Notes: generated from the sequence alone by a model not told the origin. A stretch of DNA of 64,000 nucleotides from Microbacterium sp. 1.5R (GCF_007667425.1 NZ_VDRC01000001.1:887379-951378); one strand, 5' to 3'. Positions 1-10,561 are shown, counted from the stretch's first letter. Made by a program: numbers and translations.

Positions 1-655
1 GCCCGACGGGACTCAGAGCCCACCCCGACAGGATGGGCAGGGGCGTGCGGGGAGTGTATCGGGCGAGGAGCTGGAGGAGCGCCTGCTCCTCGCTCACGCT
101 CTCGACCTCGATGCGGCGGACTCGGCGGTCGATGCGCGTGATCTTGCTCGAGATGTCTTCCAGGGCCTGCGCGGAGGTGACGACCCCGTCTTTGGTGGAG
201 ATGATCGTCTGCGAGAGCAGCTGATGCGCCACCCGCATCCCCCTGATCTCGGCCCTCAGGGCCGACATGTCCTGCGCCAGCTGTTCGATGAGGACCTGCG
301 ACTGCCCGTCGCCACGGAGCCCCAGAGGCTGACGGGGCGCGTACGCGCTCGCGGCGGTCATCGCGCGCACGGTGGTCGTCGATCCCCGCTGCACATCATC
401 GCGAGTGGCCTTCACCAGGCGCAGGATCCCCTCGGACAGACGGCGCGACTGCCGCACGTCCCTCATCTGCGCGCGCACGTCGCCTCGCCGCGCGGCGAAC
501 TCGACCCTGGAGATCAGTCCCAGCAGGGCCACGAGAGCGGCGATCAGGACGAGCGCCCACTCCAGATACCCCAGCAGAGCGAGGCAGGCCGCCGCCACAG
601 CGAAGCCGACGAGTACGGCGATGGTCGCGAGATCCCTCGCAGAGAGCCTTGGCAT
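1..655 (-). CDS. Membrane-anchored protein, N-terminal part; possibly a surface-polysaccharide methyltransferase
   Basis: The gene runs off the left edge, so only the first 218 or so residues are visible. It starts at an ATG at 655 with an AGGAGGA ribosome site about 6 nt upstream. Two hydrophobic segments (about residues 9-27 and 31-47) are followed by a long charged, probably helical stretch. The visible end has a TPLPILSGWALSP-like segment, which reminds me of the entry to class I SAM methyltransferases fused behind membrane hairpins in actinobacterial polysaccharide clusters; that is inference, as no SAM motif is inside the window. It precedes, in transcription order it follows, galE and the glycosyltransferase, so a role in envelope polysaccharide assembly is likely. 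Confidence 0.6.
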   Translation of the reverse strand, partial: MPRLSARDLATIAVLVGFAVAAACLALLGYLEWALVLIAALVALLGLISRVEFAARRGDVRAQMRDVRQSRRLSEGILRLVKATRDDVQRGSTTTVRAMTAASAYAPRQPLGLRGDGQSQVLIEQLAQDMSALRAEIRGMRVAHQLLSQTIISTKDGVVTSAQALEDISSKITRIDRRVRRIEVESVSEEQALLQLLARYTPRTPLPILSGWALSPVG

Positions 656-696
656 CTGGTTCCTCCTGTTGCGACCCGCCAGGGCCGACCACATTT

Positions 697-1728
697 CTAG
701 CTGTCGAGTCGCGAAGACATGCCCGATGGATTCGCGCTCTGCCACCGCCAGGTGTCGGCGCACATCTCCTCGAGCGAGCGAGCAGCCATCCATCCGAGCT
801 CGGTGCGAGCGCGGGAGGGATCGGCGTACGCGACCGCGAGATCCCCCTCGCGCCGCGGACCGACGACGTAGGGCACCGTCCGGCCGCTCGCGCGTTCGAA
901 CGCCCGCAGCAGTTGCAGGACAGAGGTGGACGCACCCGTTCCGAGGTTGAAGGCACGCACGTCTGCGGTCATCGAATCCAGGTGATCGAGGGCGGCGACG
1001 TGCCCGGCGGCGAGATCGACGACGTGGATGTAGTCGCGCTCGCCCGTCCCATCCACGGTGTCGTAATCGTCGCCGTGCACGGTGAGACGATCGCGTCTGC
1101 CGACCGCGACCTGTGCCACGAAGGGCATGAGGTTGTTGGGGACTCCACGGGGGTCCTCGCCGATCAGACCGGAAGCGTGCGCGCCGACCGGATTGAAGTA
1201 GCGCAGCAGGGCGACCTTCCACCCCGGGTTGGCCGCGGCGATGTCGCTCAGCATCCGCTCGATGATGACCTTCGTCTGCCCATACGGGTTCGATGACTCC
1301 AGCGGCCAGCTGTCTTCCCCGAGCGGAGACGAATGAGCGGCACCGTAGACGGTCGCCGACGAGGAGAAGACGAGGCGACGGACACCGTTCTTCTCCATCG
1401 CGTCCGCGACCGTCAGGGTGCTGACGAGGTTGTTCCGGTAGTACTCCCGCGGCGCGGAGACCGACTCCCCGACCGCTTTGAGCCCGGCGCAGTGGATGAC
1501 GGCGTCGATCGGCTCGGCATGGAACAGGCGCTCCGTCGCCTCCGCGTCGGTGAGCTCGACCTCATGGCACTCCACGGACACGCCGCTGATGCGTTCGAGA
1601 CGGTCGAGGACGGCCGGGCTGGAGTTGGAGAAGTTGTCGGCGATGACAGCGGTATGACCGGCTTCCGCAAGGGCGACGACGGTGTGAGAGCCGACATACC
1701 CGGCCCCTCCCGTGACGAGGACGCGCAC
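697..1728 (-). CDS. galE: UDP-glucose 4-epimerase
   Basis: A cytosolic NAD-dependent extended SDR of 343 aa that interconverts UDP-glucose and UDP-galactose, supplying galactosyl donors for envelope polysaccharide. The Rossmann nucleotide site GGAGYVGS is at residues 7-14, the catalytic pair Y149 and K153 lies in NPYGQTK, and the Ser of the FSSSATVYG segment is at about 124. The length is normal for GalE. The start is a GTG at 1728, one base after the stop of the upstream glycosyltransferase (TGA-C-GTG), so the two are translationally coupled and form one operon. A dTDP- or other UDP-sugar epimerase of the same family cannot be excluded, but the match to GalE is close throughout. Confidence 0.93.
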   Translation of the reverse strand: MRVLVTGGAGYVGSHTVVALAEAGHTAVIADNFSNSSPAVLDRLERISGVSVECHEVELTDAEATERLFHAEPIDAVIHCAGLKAVGESVSAPREYYRNNLVSTLTVADAMEKNGVRRLVFSSSATVYGAAHSSPLGEDSWPLESSNPYGQTKVIIERMLSDIAAANPGWKVALLRYFNPVGAHASGLIGEDPRGVPNNLMPFVAQVAVGRRDRLTVHGDDYDTVDGTGERDYIHVVDLAAGHVAALDHLDSMTADVRAFNLGTGASTSVLQLLRAFERASGRTVPYVVGPRREGDLAVAYADPSRARTELGWMAARSLEEMCADTWRWQSANPSGMSSRLDS

Positions 1729-1729
1729 G

Positions 1730-3805
1730 TCAGGCGGCCTTCGTCAGCCGCTGGATCTTCAGCGTCTGATTCCGTTCGTGTCGCATCATCATGTAGATGC
1801 TGTACGCCTCCGGGGTCGGATCGACCTCTTGGATGCGTGCTCCGACGTCCTCCGGGAGCTCGAGGAAGAGGCGGCGGGTCGCCGCGAACATGCGGTGGAT
1901 CACGTCGCCGATCTGCGGTGCCAGCTCCGGACCGACCGGGTGGTGCACAAGCCGACGCTTCATATCGAGGTACGCGGCGAAGTACCCGCGCATGGAACGC
2001 TCGGCGGCCCCACCCGTCATGATCGATCCCGGGCGCATCCGACGCGCATAGATCGGCAGATCGACGTGCGCCGCGCGCGCCGCGTTGAGGAAGAGGGCGA
2101 AGGTGAAGGGATTGTCCTCGTGCATGATGCCCGGAATGAACGTCAGCTCCGCGTCACGGAGAAGCGCGGTGCGCACGAGATACAGGCATGCGCTGGGGCG
2201 GTACTCGCGCGCGTCGTTCAGTTCCGCCATCAGCTCCGGCCCCGTCACGACCGTCGAGTAGGCGCGCGTACGGGTGTAGTAGGTCGCGTACGCGGTGTGC
2301 GTGGCTTCCGACACGCCCGGTTCGAAGAATGCCTCCGCATCGAAGAGCAGTAGGTCGAGCGCGTCCCGGTCGGCGATCTCCACGAGGTTCGACAGATCGT
2401 CGGTCCGCCAATAGTCATCGCTGTCCAGCATGCAGACATAGCGACCACTGGCGACCTCGAGGCCCGAGTTCCGGGCGGCGGACAGACCGCCGTTGGGACG
2501 GTCGACGACGACGATGCGGGGGTCGCTCGACGCGTACTCCTGGAGGATGCTCGCGGACTCGTCCGTGGAGCCGTCGTTCACGCAGATGACCTCGACGGAG
2601 ACGCCGGTCTGCCCGAGGACCGAGAGCAGACACTCGTGAAGCCAGGCCGCCGCGTTGTAGACGGGGACGATGACGGAGACGTCGGGGACGGCAGGGTCGG
2701 CTGCTGGACGCCGATCCTCGGCATCCGGTTCGCCACCGGCGTCGACGACGACCTCGTGCGATACCGTCGGCTCCGGCAGCGGGGGTCCCCCTGGCATGCC
2801 TGCACGATCGAAGAGGAATGCGGAGACGGGCTTGGCGATGATCTCCGCCACCCGCTGCCGAAGATGCGACGAGAGGAATACACGGCTCGGGGCGTCGGTG
2901 AGTCCGTTGCGAGGGAACACGTCGTGGCGCAGAGCCTCATACGTGGTCGCGAACGCTTCGGCCGTCTTCGCCCGCGACAGGGCACCGACTGACATCGAGG
3001 CGACGAGGTTCATGAACGCGCGTTCGTGGCGCCCGTAGATTCCGGCCTCCACGAGCGACTCGTAGATACCCGAGATCGCCTCGACGAACTCGAGAGGCGT
3101 CTCGTGCACGGAGCCCTGAAGGCTCGTCGTATTGCTCACACGGTACTCGACGAGTTCCTCGGCGACATACGTGAGCCGCTGAGCCCGTGCGAGGGACAGG
3201 TACGTGAAGTACGCGTCGTTCGCCCGCCGGAGCGGCTGGAACGCGATTCCGGCCTCTTCGACGAAGGCCCTGCGGAAGAGCTTGTTCCAGTTGGCGGGAT
3301 TCGTGAAGTAGAAGAGATGGTCGGCGACGTCCTCCGGCGAGAACGGCGTCTCCGCGGGCATGATGTCGACGCGCAGCGCCCACGGCTGAGACCTCCGGAT
3401 CCCCGTGACATCGTCGAGGGTGCTGAAACCCGAGAGCACGACGTCGGCGCGGTCCGCCTTGGCCTTCGAATAAAGCTTTTCGAGCATGCTGGGCGCGTAC
3501 AGGTCATCAGCATCGAGGAACCCGAGATACTCGCCTCGCGCGACTCCTAGTCCCACGTTGCGGGCAGCTCCTGCGCTGCCGATAGCAGGGCCCTCGATGC
3601 GGCGGAATCGGCGGTCGGAGGCCACGAACGCGTCGACGATGGATGCCGAACGATCGGTCGATCCGTCGTCCACCACGATGACCTCGAAGTCCATCAAGGA
3701 CTGGGAAGCGAGGCTCTGCAGGGTGTCTTGAATGTGTCTCTCGGCGTTATGCATCGGTATCACGACCGACACTGCCGGTGTGACCGACTTCACAAGCTTG
3801 ACCAC
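1730..3805 (-). CDS. Two-domain family 2 glycosyltransferase
   Basis: A 691-aa protein with two GT-A (GT2) modules. The first, about residues 11-240, has the DDGST nucleotide motif (46-50) and the FLDADD metal motif (96-101). The second begins near residue 375 with another VSVIVPVYN strand, VNDGST and MLDSDDY. Two active modules in one chain suggest a polymerase-like or disaccharide-adding enzyme for capsule, teichoic or teichuronic-type polymers, working at the cytoplasmic face. The start is GTG at 3805 with a weak GGGGGA site; a GTG five codons in is an alternative. A TACTCT-like -10 element lies near 3832-3837. The downstream galE begins one base after its stop. Sugar specificity cannot be read from the sequence. 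Confidence 0.88.
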   Translation of the reverse strand: MVKLVKSVTPAVSVVIPMHNAERHIQDTLQSLASQSLMDFEVIVVDDGSTDRSASIVDAFVASDRRFRRIEGPAIGSAGAARNVGLGVARGEYLGFLDADDLYAPSMLEKLYSKAKADRADVVLSGFSTLDDVTGIRRSQPWALRVDIMPAETPFSPEDVADHLFYFTNPANWNKLFRRAFVEEAGIAFQPLRRANDAYFTYLSLARAQRLTYVAEELVEYRVSNTTSLQGSVHETPLEFVEAISGIYESLVEAGIYGRHERAFMNLVASMSVGALSRAKTAEAFATTYEALRHDVFPRNGLTDAPSRVFLSSHLRQRVAEIIAKPVSAFLFDRAGMPGGPPLPEPTVSHEVVVDAGGEPDAEDRRPAADPAVPDVSVIVPVYNAAAWLHECLLSVLGQTGVSVEVICVNDGSTDESASILQEYASSDPRIVVVDRPNGGLSAARNSGLEVASGRYVCMLDSDDYWRTDDLSNLVEIADRDALDLLLFDAEAFFEPGVSEATHTAYATYYTRTRAYSTVVTGPELMAELNDAREYRPSACLYLVRTALLRDAELTFIPGIMHEDNPFTFALFLNAARAAHVDLPIYARRMRPGSIMTGGAAERSMRGYFAAYLDMKRRLVHHPVGPELAPQIGDVIHRMFAATRRLFLELPEDVGARIQEVDPTPEAYSIYMMMRHERNQTLKIQRLTKAA

Positions 3806-3831
3806 TCGTCCCCCGCTCCGTTCGTCGACCC

Positions 3832-3837
3832 AGAGTA
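3832..3837 (-). promoter_or_regulatory. Candidate -10 of the glycosyltransferase-galE operon
   Basis: TACTCT inside CGATACTCTG, about 27 nt before the GTG of the glycosyltransferase. No convincing -35 is visible. Unlike most genes here, this one would have a short leader. Confidence 0.4.
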
Positions 3838-3929
3838 TCGGAATTCACGACTCCACTCGGACACCGCACGCGCTGCGCCGCCTAAAGATGCCGGCTCATC
3901 GCGCGCGCGGACACCACTCGACACCGCTT

Positions 3930-3964
3930 CTGCAGGGAGGGGAGGGCCGACCCCTCTCCCGCAG
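3930..3964 (-). terminator. Hairpin after the pyruvyl transferase gene
   Basis: Arms CTGCAGGGAGGGG and CCCCTCTCCCGCAG with an 8-nt loop and one bulge lie just 3' of the pyruvyl transferase stop at 3972. There is no T run, so it is a weak or factor-assisted terminator at best. Confidence 0.45.
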
Positions 3965-3971
3965 GGCGGTA

Positions 3972-5132
3972 TCAAGCGACGGAGGGCGAGGGAATCTCGG
4001 CGGCGTAGGGGTTGTCGATCGAGGGCGCGTCGACCGTGGCGAGCCCGTGGATCTTCAGATACGTGTTGAACTGATCGAACAGTTCAGGCAGCGCCTCGAA
4101 CATCGGCTGATAGTCCATGAGCGCATGGATCTCCTCCGAGCTCATGTCTACGACCAGCTCCTTCGGCAGAGCGGGGAGGCGAAGAACGTTCGTCAATTCC
4201 TCCGTGCGGCTGTCATGCGTTATCCATACGGCGGGTACACCGCTGAGCAGAGACGCCATGTTCACGTGGAAGCGTGTGCCGTACGAGAAGCCGACGCTCT
4301 CGGAGTTGAACGCGTACCACGAGTCCGGGTCGCGGAAGAGATTGAACCGACTGGTGTAGTAGCGCTCGAGCTGCGGGACGGACAGCGCCCCTTCCTTCAC
4401 CGGGCGCTTGAGGAACCACGGAAGCGGGAGATCCTTCGTGCCGCGCTGCAGCTCGTAGGCATACGTGGCGGCGAACTTGTTCACCGGTTCGATCAGGTGG
4501 CTGTCCTCCTGGATCGCGCGCACCAGCATGCGGTTCTCGAGCGGCTCGTGGTAGGTCGTGCCGTTGTAGGCCGTCCGACCCTCTCGGCCGTCACGGATGG
4601 CGTCTGCGAGCAGCGAGAAGGCCTGGGGGCGCGAGAAGAACGAGGGGCAGCCTGTGACGAAGGTGTTGGAGACACCGGCGAACTCCTCGAACATCGCGGC
4701 CGTGAACCCGCCGCGGACCCCGACGGCCTCAGATCGGTCTCCGAGGAACTTCATCAGCTCGATCGCCTCGGGGGGCATGGTCCCGTCGAGCTCCTGCGTG
4801 GGGGCCTGGGCGCCCAGCCCGAAGATCACGATGGGCACCGTGAAGTTCGACAGGTAGTCCTGGAAGCGCTTGTACCGCGCTCCGTCCTCGTCGTTCAGCT
4901 TGAGGAAGTTCGCCACCGTGACCACGAGATGGCTGCACTCGTTGTTGACGTACTCGACGAAGTTGCGTCGGCGGGGTCCGAAGCGGCGATCCTTGTAGAA
5001 GACGGCCTCGGGGAACAGCTCGAACGGAGCGTTGCCGTGAATCATGTTGCCCGCGTTCTCGGGCATCTGGATCGGGAACTCGGCGGGGAGTCTCGTGTAG
5101 CACCCCATCACTCCGATCGGTTGCTGGCTCAT
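3972..5132 (-). CDS. Polysaccharide pyruvyl transferase family protein
   Basis: A 386-aa cytosolic enzyme of the CsaB/WcaK type, predicted to move pyruvate from phosphoenolpyruvate onto a sugar of a surface polysaccharide as a ketal. The family pattern is visible: a VIFGLGAQ strand near 115, the VGVRGGFTAAMF and VTGCPSFF segments near 170-195, and a C-terminal FGTRFHVNMASLLSGVPAVWI block where family members keep H and R residues. I chose the ATG at 5132 because GGAGGA sits 8 nt upstream; an earlier in-frame start at 5225 would add 31 residues without homology. It stands upstream of the glycosyltransferase-galE pair on the same strand but after 166 bp and a hairpin, so it may be transcribed separately. 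Confidence 0.82.
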   Translation of the reverse strand: MSQQPIGVMGCYTRLPAEFPIQMPENAGNMIHGNAPFELFPEAVFYKDRRFGPRRRNFVEYVNNECSHLVVTVANFLKLNDEDGARYKRFQDYLSNFTVPIVIFGLGAQAPTQELDGTMPPEAIELMKFLGDRSEAVGVRGGFTAAMFEEFAGVSNTFVTGCPSFFSRPQAFSLLADAIRDGREGRTAYNGTTYHEPLENRMLVRAIQEDSHLIEPVNKFAATYAYELQRGTKDLPLPWFLKRPVKEGALSVPQLERYYTSRFNLFRDPDSWYAFNSESVGFSYGTRFHVNMASLLSGVPAVWITHDSRTEELTNVLRLPALPKELVVDMSSEEIHALMDYQPMFEALPELFDQFNTYLKIHGLATVDAPSIDNPYAAEIPSPSVA

Positions 5133-5270
5133 CCCCGTCGTCCTCCACTCGATTCGTGCGACAGCCACGGCGTTCGTGCGTGGTGATCGAAGCAAGCGTA
5201 GTACACCTCGGACGGCCGCACGCACCCGCGCGACCCTCGTTCCACCCGTCGCCTCTGGGGCATGACGAAA

Positions 5271-5296
5271 GGGGCCGGACCCGAAGGTCCGACCCC
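5271..5296 (-). terminator. Rho-independent terminator of the str operon
   Basis: An 11-bp stem GGGGTCGGACC/GGTCCGGCCCC (one G-U pair) with a TTCG tetraloop, followed on the minus strand by TTTCGT, 20 nt after the tuf stop. This is the best intrinsic terminator in the window. Confidence 0.85.
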
Positions 5297-5315
5297 TTGC
5301 GCAGGAAGCAGATGC

Positions 5316-6506
<1,191 letters not shown>

Positions 6507-6581
6507 TGGGTCCTCCTCAGGACGTCGTTGTAGAGGTGCCGGGCACTGGATTGCGACCGGTTCTCTACGGGTTTGATTCTC

Positions 6582-6587
6582 AGTTTA
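6582..6587 (-). promoter_or_regulatory. Candidate internal promoter for tuf
   Basis: TAAACT on the minus strand in the most AT-rich part of the fusA-tuf gap, about 75 nt before the tuf GTG. No clear -35 element is seen. A separate tuf promoter is common in bacterial str operons. Confidence 0.5.
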
Positions 6588-6617
6588 GTAGAGAGGGAAT
6601 GTGAAGTTGTAGGTGAC

Positions 6618-6647
6618 CTGGGAGCCGGGCCGGAACCCGGCTCCCAG
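6618..6647 (-). terminator. Perfect 12-bp hairpin directly after fusA
   Basis: CTGGGAGCCGGG and CCCGGCTCCCAG with a 6-nt loop, 7 nt beyond the fusA stop. There is no T run after it; partial termination, mRNA stabilisation or a processing site are all possible. Confidence 0.55.
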
Positions 6648-6653
6648 AAAGGG

Positions 6654-8768
6654 TTACTCGCCCTTGGCCTTCTGGACGATCTCGTCGGCCACGGCGCGGG
6701 GCACCTCAGCGTAGCTGTGGAACTCCATCGAGTAGACCGCGCGGCCCGAGGTCTTCGAGCGCAGGTCGCCGATGTAGCCGAACATCTCGGACAGCGGCAC
6801 CTGGGCACGGACGACCTTGACGCCTGCGGCGTCCTCCATCGACTGGATCTGGCCACGACGCGAGTTCAGGTCGCCGATGACGTCGCCCATGTACTCCTCA
6901 GGAGTACGGACCTCGACGGCCATCAGCGGCTCGAGCAGCACGGGGTTGGCGCGACGAGCGGCCTCCTTGAAGCCCATGGAGCCGGCGATCTTGAACGCCA
7001 TCTCCGAGGAGTCGACGTCGTGCGCCGCACCATCGACGATGATCGCCTTGACGCCCACCATCGGGTAGCCGGCGAGCACGCCGACGTTCATGGCGTCCTG
7101 GAAACCGGCGTCGATCGAGCCGATGTACTCGCGCGGGATGCGACCACCGGTGACCGAGTTCACGAACTCGTAGGTCTTGTCGCCATCGAGCTCGAGGGGC
7201 TCGATGGTGAACTGGATCTTGGCGAACTGGCCCGATCCACCGGTCTGCTTCTTGTGCGTGTAGTCGTGCTTCTCGACGGCCTTCTTGATCGTCTCGCGGT
7301 ACGCCACCTGCGGCTTGCCGACGTTCGCCTCGACGCGGAACTCGCGCTTCATGCGGTCGACGAGGATGTCGAGGTGCAGCTCGCCCATGCCCTTGATGGT
7401 CGTCTGACCGGTCTCGGGGTTGAGCTCCGTGCGGAACGTCGGGTCCTCTTCGGCGAGCTTCTGGATCGCGGTGCCCAGCTTCTCCTGGTCAGCCTTGGTC
7501 TTCGGCTCGATGGCGACCTCGATGACGGGCTCGGGGAAGGTCATCGACTCGAGGACGACGGGCGCGTCGATCGCGGCGAGGGTGTCACCGGTGGTGGTGT
7601 CCTTCAGGCCGATCACGGCGTAGATGTTGCCCGCGGTGAGCGAGTCGACCGGGTTCTCCTTGTTGGCGTGCATCTGGAAGATCTTCCCGATGCGCTCCTT
7701 CTTGCCCTTGGTCGAGTTGATGACGGCCGAACCGGAGTCGAGGTGACCCGAGTAGACGCGGACGTACGTCAGACGACCGAAGAACGGGTGCACGGCGACC
7801 TTGAAGGCCAGGGCTGCGAACGGGTCCTTGGCGTCGGGGTGACGCTCGATGACCTTCTCCTCGTCCTTCGGGTCGTGCGCCTCGATGGCGCCGACGTCGA
7901 GGGGGTTCGGGAGGTAGTCGACGACCGCGTCGAGCATCGGCTGCACGCCGCGGTTCTTGAACGCCGAGCCGCAGAGCACGGGGTAGATCTCCGAGGCGAC
8001 GACCATCTTGCGGATGGCGCCCTTGATCTCGGCGATCGTGAGCTCCTCGCCGCCGAAGAACTTCTCGAGCAGCGCGTCGTCGGTCTCGGCGACGGTCTCG
8101 AGGAGCTGCTGACGGTACTCGTCCGCCTTCTCCTTGAGGTCGGCCGGGATCTCCTGGATCTCGTACGACGCACCCATGGTCACGTCACCCTTGGCGTCAC
8201 CCGGCCACACCAGCGCGCGCATCTCGATGAGGTCGACGACTCCGACGAAGTCGTTCTCGGCGCCGATCGGGAGCTGCAGCACCAGCGGCTTGGCGCCGAG
8301 GCGGTTGACGATGGTGTCGACGGTGAAGTAGAAGTCCGCGCCGAGCTTGTCCATCTTGTTGACGAAGCAGATGCGGGGGACGTTGTACTTGTCGGCCTGA
8401 CGCCACACGGTCTCGGACTGGGGCTCGACGCCCTCCTTGCCGTCGAACACGGCGACCGCGCCGTCGAGGACGCGGAGCGAACGCTCCACCTCGACCGTGA
8501 AGTCCACGTGACCGGGGGTGTCGATGATGTTGATCTGGTTGTTGTTCCAGAAGCAGGTCACGGCGGCAGACGTGATCGTGATGCCGCGCTCCTTCTCCTG
8601 CTCCATCCAGTCGGTGGTCGAGGCGCCGTCATGCGTCTCGCCGAGCTTGTGGTTGACGCCCGTGTAGAACAGGATGCGCTCGGTCGTCGTGGTCTTGCCG
8701 GCATCGATGTGCGCCATGATGCCGATGTTGCGAACCTTGCTCAGGTCCGTGAGCACGTCTTGTGCCAC
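6654..8768 (-). CDS. fusA: Translation elongation factor EF-G
   Basis: The 704-aa translocase GTPase. The P-loop [13 protein letters not shown] is at about residues 19-31, followed by the DTPGHVDF and NKMD motifs, a G' insert, domain II and the EF-G IV-V region with the [19 protein letters not shown] block. It starts with GTG at 8768, with AAGGA 7 nt upstream. It lies 84 nt downstream of rpsG, with a 13-bp hairpin in the gap, in the conserved str operon order. Confidence 0.98.
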   Translation of the reverse strand: MAQDVLTDLSKVRNIGIMAHIDAGKTTTTERILFYTGVNHKLGETHDGASTTDWMEQEKERGITITSAAVTCFWNNNQINIIDTPGHVDFTVEVERSLRVLDGAVAVFDGKEGVEPQSETVWRQADKYNVPRICFVNKMDKLGADFYFTVDTIVNRLGAKPLVLQLPIGAENDFVGVVDLIEMRALVWPGDAKGDVTMGASYEIQEIPADLKEKADEYRQQLLETVAETDDALLEKFFGGEELTIAEIKGAIRKMVVASEIYPVLCGSAFKNRGVQPMLDAVVDYLPNPLDVGAIEAHDPKDEEKVIERHPDAKDPFAALAFKVAVHPFFGRLTYVRVYSGHLDSGSAVINSTKGKKERIGKIFQMHANKENPVDSLTAGNIYAVIGLKDTTTGDTLAAIDAPVVLESMTFPEPVIEVAIEPKTKADQEKLGTAIQKLAEEDPTFRTELNPETGQTTIKGMGELHLDILVDRMKREFRVEANVGKPQVAYRETIKKAVEKHDYTHKKQTGGSGQFAKIQFTIEPLELDGDKTYEFVNSVTGGRIPREYIGSIDAGFQDAMNVGVLAGYPMVGVKAIIVDGAAHDVDSSEMAFKIAGSMGFKEAARRANPVLLEPLMAVEVRTPEEYMGDVIGDLNSRRGQIQSMEDAAGVKVVRAQVPLSEMFGYIGDLRSKTSGRAVYSMEFHSYAEVPRAVADEIVQKAKGE

Positions 8769-8814
8769 AGGAGTGTCCTTATCTTTTCTGGCAGTCGTAC
8801 TGCGAAGAGGGGGT

Positions 8815-8845
8815 GCCCGCCCCCGGCGGGTGGCCGGGGGCGGGC
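8815..8845 (-). terminator. Perfect 13-bp GC hairpin between rpsG and fusA
   Basis: GCCCGCCCCCGGC and GCCGGGGGCGGGC around a 5-nt loop, starting 8 nt after the rpsG stop. No T run follows and fusA needs read-through, so attenuation or mRNA protection is more likely than full termination. Confidence 0.5.
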
Positions 8846-8852
8846 GAAGCTG

Positions 8853-9323
8853 TTACCAGCGGTAGTGAGCGAACGCGCGGTTCGACTCGGCCATCTTGTG
8901 CGTGTCCTCGCGGCGCTTGACCGCGGCGCCGAGGCCGTTCGACGCGTCGAGGATCTCGTTCTGCAGGCGCTCGGTCATCGTCTTCTCACGACGACCCTTG
9001 GCGTAGCTCACGAGCCAGCGCAGCGCGAGGGTGTTCGCGCGGTGCGGCTTGACCTCGACCGGCACCTGGTAGGTCGAACCGCCGACGCGGCGGCTCTTGA
9101 CCTCGAGGGTGGGGCGGACGTTGTCGAGCGCCTTCTTCAGCGTGGCGACGGCATCCTGACCGTTCTTCGCCTCGACGCCGCGGAGGGCGTTGTAGACGAT
9201 CGACTCGGCGAGCGACTTCTTGCCGTCGACCAGGATCTTGTTGACCAGCTGGCTGACGATCGGAGCGCCGTATACCGGGTCGTTGACGACGGGACGCTTG
9301 GGGGCGGGACCCTTACGAGGCAT
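8853..9323 (-). CDS. rpsG: 30S ribosomal protein S7
   Basis: A 156-aa primary 16S rRNA-binding protein that nucleates assembly of the 30S head. The [10 protein letters not shown] start, the [14 protein letters not shown] segment and the C-terminal [14 protein letters not shown] are typical of S7. It begins at ATG 9323, only 5 nt after the rpsL stop, so the two ribosomal proteins are translationally coupled. In E. coli S7 represses this operon; no equivalent site was identified here. Confidence 0.98.
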   Translation of the reverse strand: MPRKGPAPKRPVVNDPVYGAPIVSQLVNKILVDGKKSLAESIVYNALRGVEAKNGQDAVATLKKALDNVRPTLEVKSRRVGGSTYQVPVEVKPHRANTLALRWLVSYAKGRREKTMTERLQNEILDASNGLGAAVKRREDTHKMAESNRAFAHYRW

Positions 9324-9328
9324 TGGAC

Positions 9329-9697
9329 TCAGCCCTTCTTCGCGCCGTAGCGGCTGCGAGCCTGCTTACGGTTCTTGACGGCCTGGGTGTCCAGGGCGCC
9401 ACGGACGATCTTGTAGCGGACACCGGGGAGGTCCTTGACACGACCACCACGCACGAGCACCAGCGAGTGCTCCTGCAGGTTGTGGCCCTCACCGGGGATG
9501 TACGCGGTGACCTCGGTGCCGTTGCGGAGCTTCACACGAGCGACCTTGCGCATCGCCGAGTTCGGCTTCTTCGGGGTGGTGGTGTAGACGCGGGTGCAGA
9601 CCCCGGCCTGCTGCGGGTTCGACTTGAGCGCCGGTGCCTTGGTCTTCGAGACCTTGGGCGAGCGACCCTTGCGAACCAACTGCTGAATGGTTGGCAC
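9329..9697 (-). CDS. rpsL: 30S ribosomal protein S12
   Basis: A 122-aa decoding-centre protein and first gene of the str operon. The [11 protein letters not shown] loop and the [10 protein letters not shown] segment have the usual lysines at the two classic streptomycin-resistance positions, so the sequence is of the wild-type, sensitive form. It starts with GTG at 9697 behind AGGAGAG. The leader from the predicted transcript start to this codon is about 160 nt. Confidence 0.98.
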   Translation of the reverse strand: MPTIQQLVRKGRSPKVSKTKAPALKSNPQQAGVCTRVYTTTPKKPNSAMRKVARVKLRNGTEVTAYIPGEGHNLQEHSLVLVRGGRVKDLPGVRYKIVRGALDTQAVKNRKQARSRYGAKKG

Positions 9698-9863
9698 GTT
9701 CTCTCCTCATAGTGCTGCACGGTGACAGCGTGATGGGTTTCACATCATGACCCACCGGCACGCCGGAACCGGCGGACTTTTGTGGTGGTGGGTATGCCGT
9801 GGGGGCGGACCGGCTAGGTGCCGGCGCCCAGCGCGCACGTCGAGACGTGCACACACCTGATCA
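9698..9863 (-). promoter_or_regulatory. Long 5' leader of the str operon
   Basis: About 160 nt between the predicted start of transcription and rpsL. It holds several dyads, including GCACGT-CTCG-ACGTGC at 9835-9850 and GC-rich pairings near 9770-9825, and no convincing open frame. A role in growth-rate or ribosomal-protein feedback control is inference. Confidence 0.5.
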
Positions 9864-9893
9864 AGTGTAATGCCGCGTAACCTGACCGGTCAA
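9864..9893 (-). promoter_or_regulatory. str operon promoter
   Basis: A -35 TTGACC (9888-9893) and -10 TACACT (9864-9869) separated by 18 bp on the minus strand. This is the closest match to a housekeeping sigma factor promoter in the window, as expected for ribosomal genes. Confidence 0.8.
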
Positions 9894-9907
9894 ATGGCGG
9901 TCGGGGA

Positions 9908-10555
9908 CTACGGCGCCTCGGGATCGAACGGCGAATCGAGCGACTGCGTCAGCTCGGCGAGGAGCGCCTCGATCTGCGGTTCCACGTGCTGCGAGATCGC
10001 GGCCTGGATCCGGATGCGATGGCGGAGCAGGATGCCGCAGATCTCGCGCCCGACCATGTTGGCGTACTCGTCTGCCAGCGAGACCTCCTGCCGCAGCGCG
10101 GCCTTCGCCTCGTCGGTCAACGGCGGCAGCGGCGGGAGAGCGGCGGACTCGTCATCGGCCAGACCCGCGATCGTGAAGAGGAACGGCGCCCCTGGCACGG
10201 GTTCCGGGTCGAGGGGCAGCCCGTCGAACTCGGGGTCCAGGTCGTCGGCGGGGCGGTAGCTCCGTGCGCGGTTGCGCGCCGCCTGCTGATCCAGCTCGCG
10301 CTGCAGCATCGGCAGATTGCGTGCCGTGTATTCGGCGACCGCGTGGTCGACGATCGTCTTCATCCGGGTCGACAGTCCGTGCTGCACGCCGTGGGGGGCG
10401 TTCGCCGCGATGCCGGCCGCAGACAGGATGGGCGACCCGAGGCAGCGACGGCAGGGCGCCACACGACCGCGATGGGTGGCCGGCTCCCACCGCGGCACCC
10501 AGCGCAGCCACGCCTCCACGGCCTGGTCGACCTGCGTCTCCAACGAGCGCTCCAC
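9908..10555 (-). CDS. Hypothetical protein
   Basis: A 215-aa soluble protein that I do not recognise. Near residue 45 it has a CRRCLG pair of cysteines, then a helical, charged middle, an acidic proline-rich linker (DLDPEFDGLPLDPEP) and a helical C-terminal half ending in an acidic tail. I place the start at GTG 10555 because TACGCT ends exactly 6 nt before it, the leaderless pattern seen across the window. It lies on the same strand as the str operon but ends upstream of the str promoter. Orthologues in other Microbacteriaceae are expected but no function can be proposed. Confidence 0.65.
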   Translation of the reverse strand: MERSLETQVDQAVEAWLRWVPRWEPATHRGRVAPCRRCLGSPILSAAGIAANAPHGVQHGLSTRMKTIVDHAVAEYTARNLPMLQRELDQQAARNRARSYRPADDLDPEFDGLPLDPEPVPGAPFLFTIAGLADDESAALPPLPPLTDEAKAALRQEVSLADEYANMVGREICGILLRHRIRIQAAISQHVEPQIEALLAELTQSLDSPFDPEAP

Positions 10556-10561
10556 AACTAG

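Noticed and set aside
5133..5225. Extended N-terminus of the pyruvyl transferase (start at 5225)
   Set aside because: A clear GGAGGA site precedes ATG 5132, and the extension is arginine-rich without family similarity.
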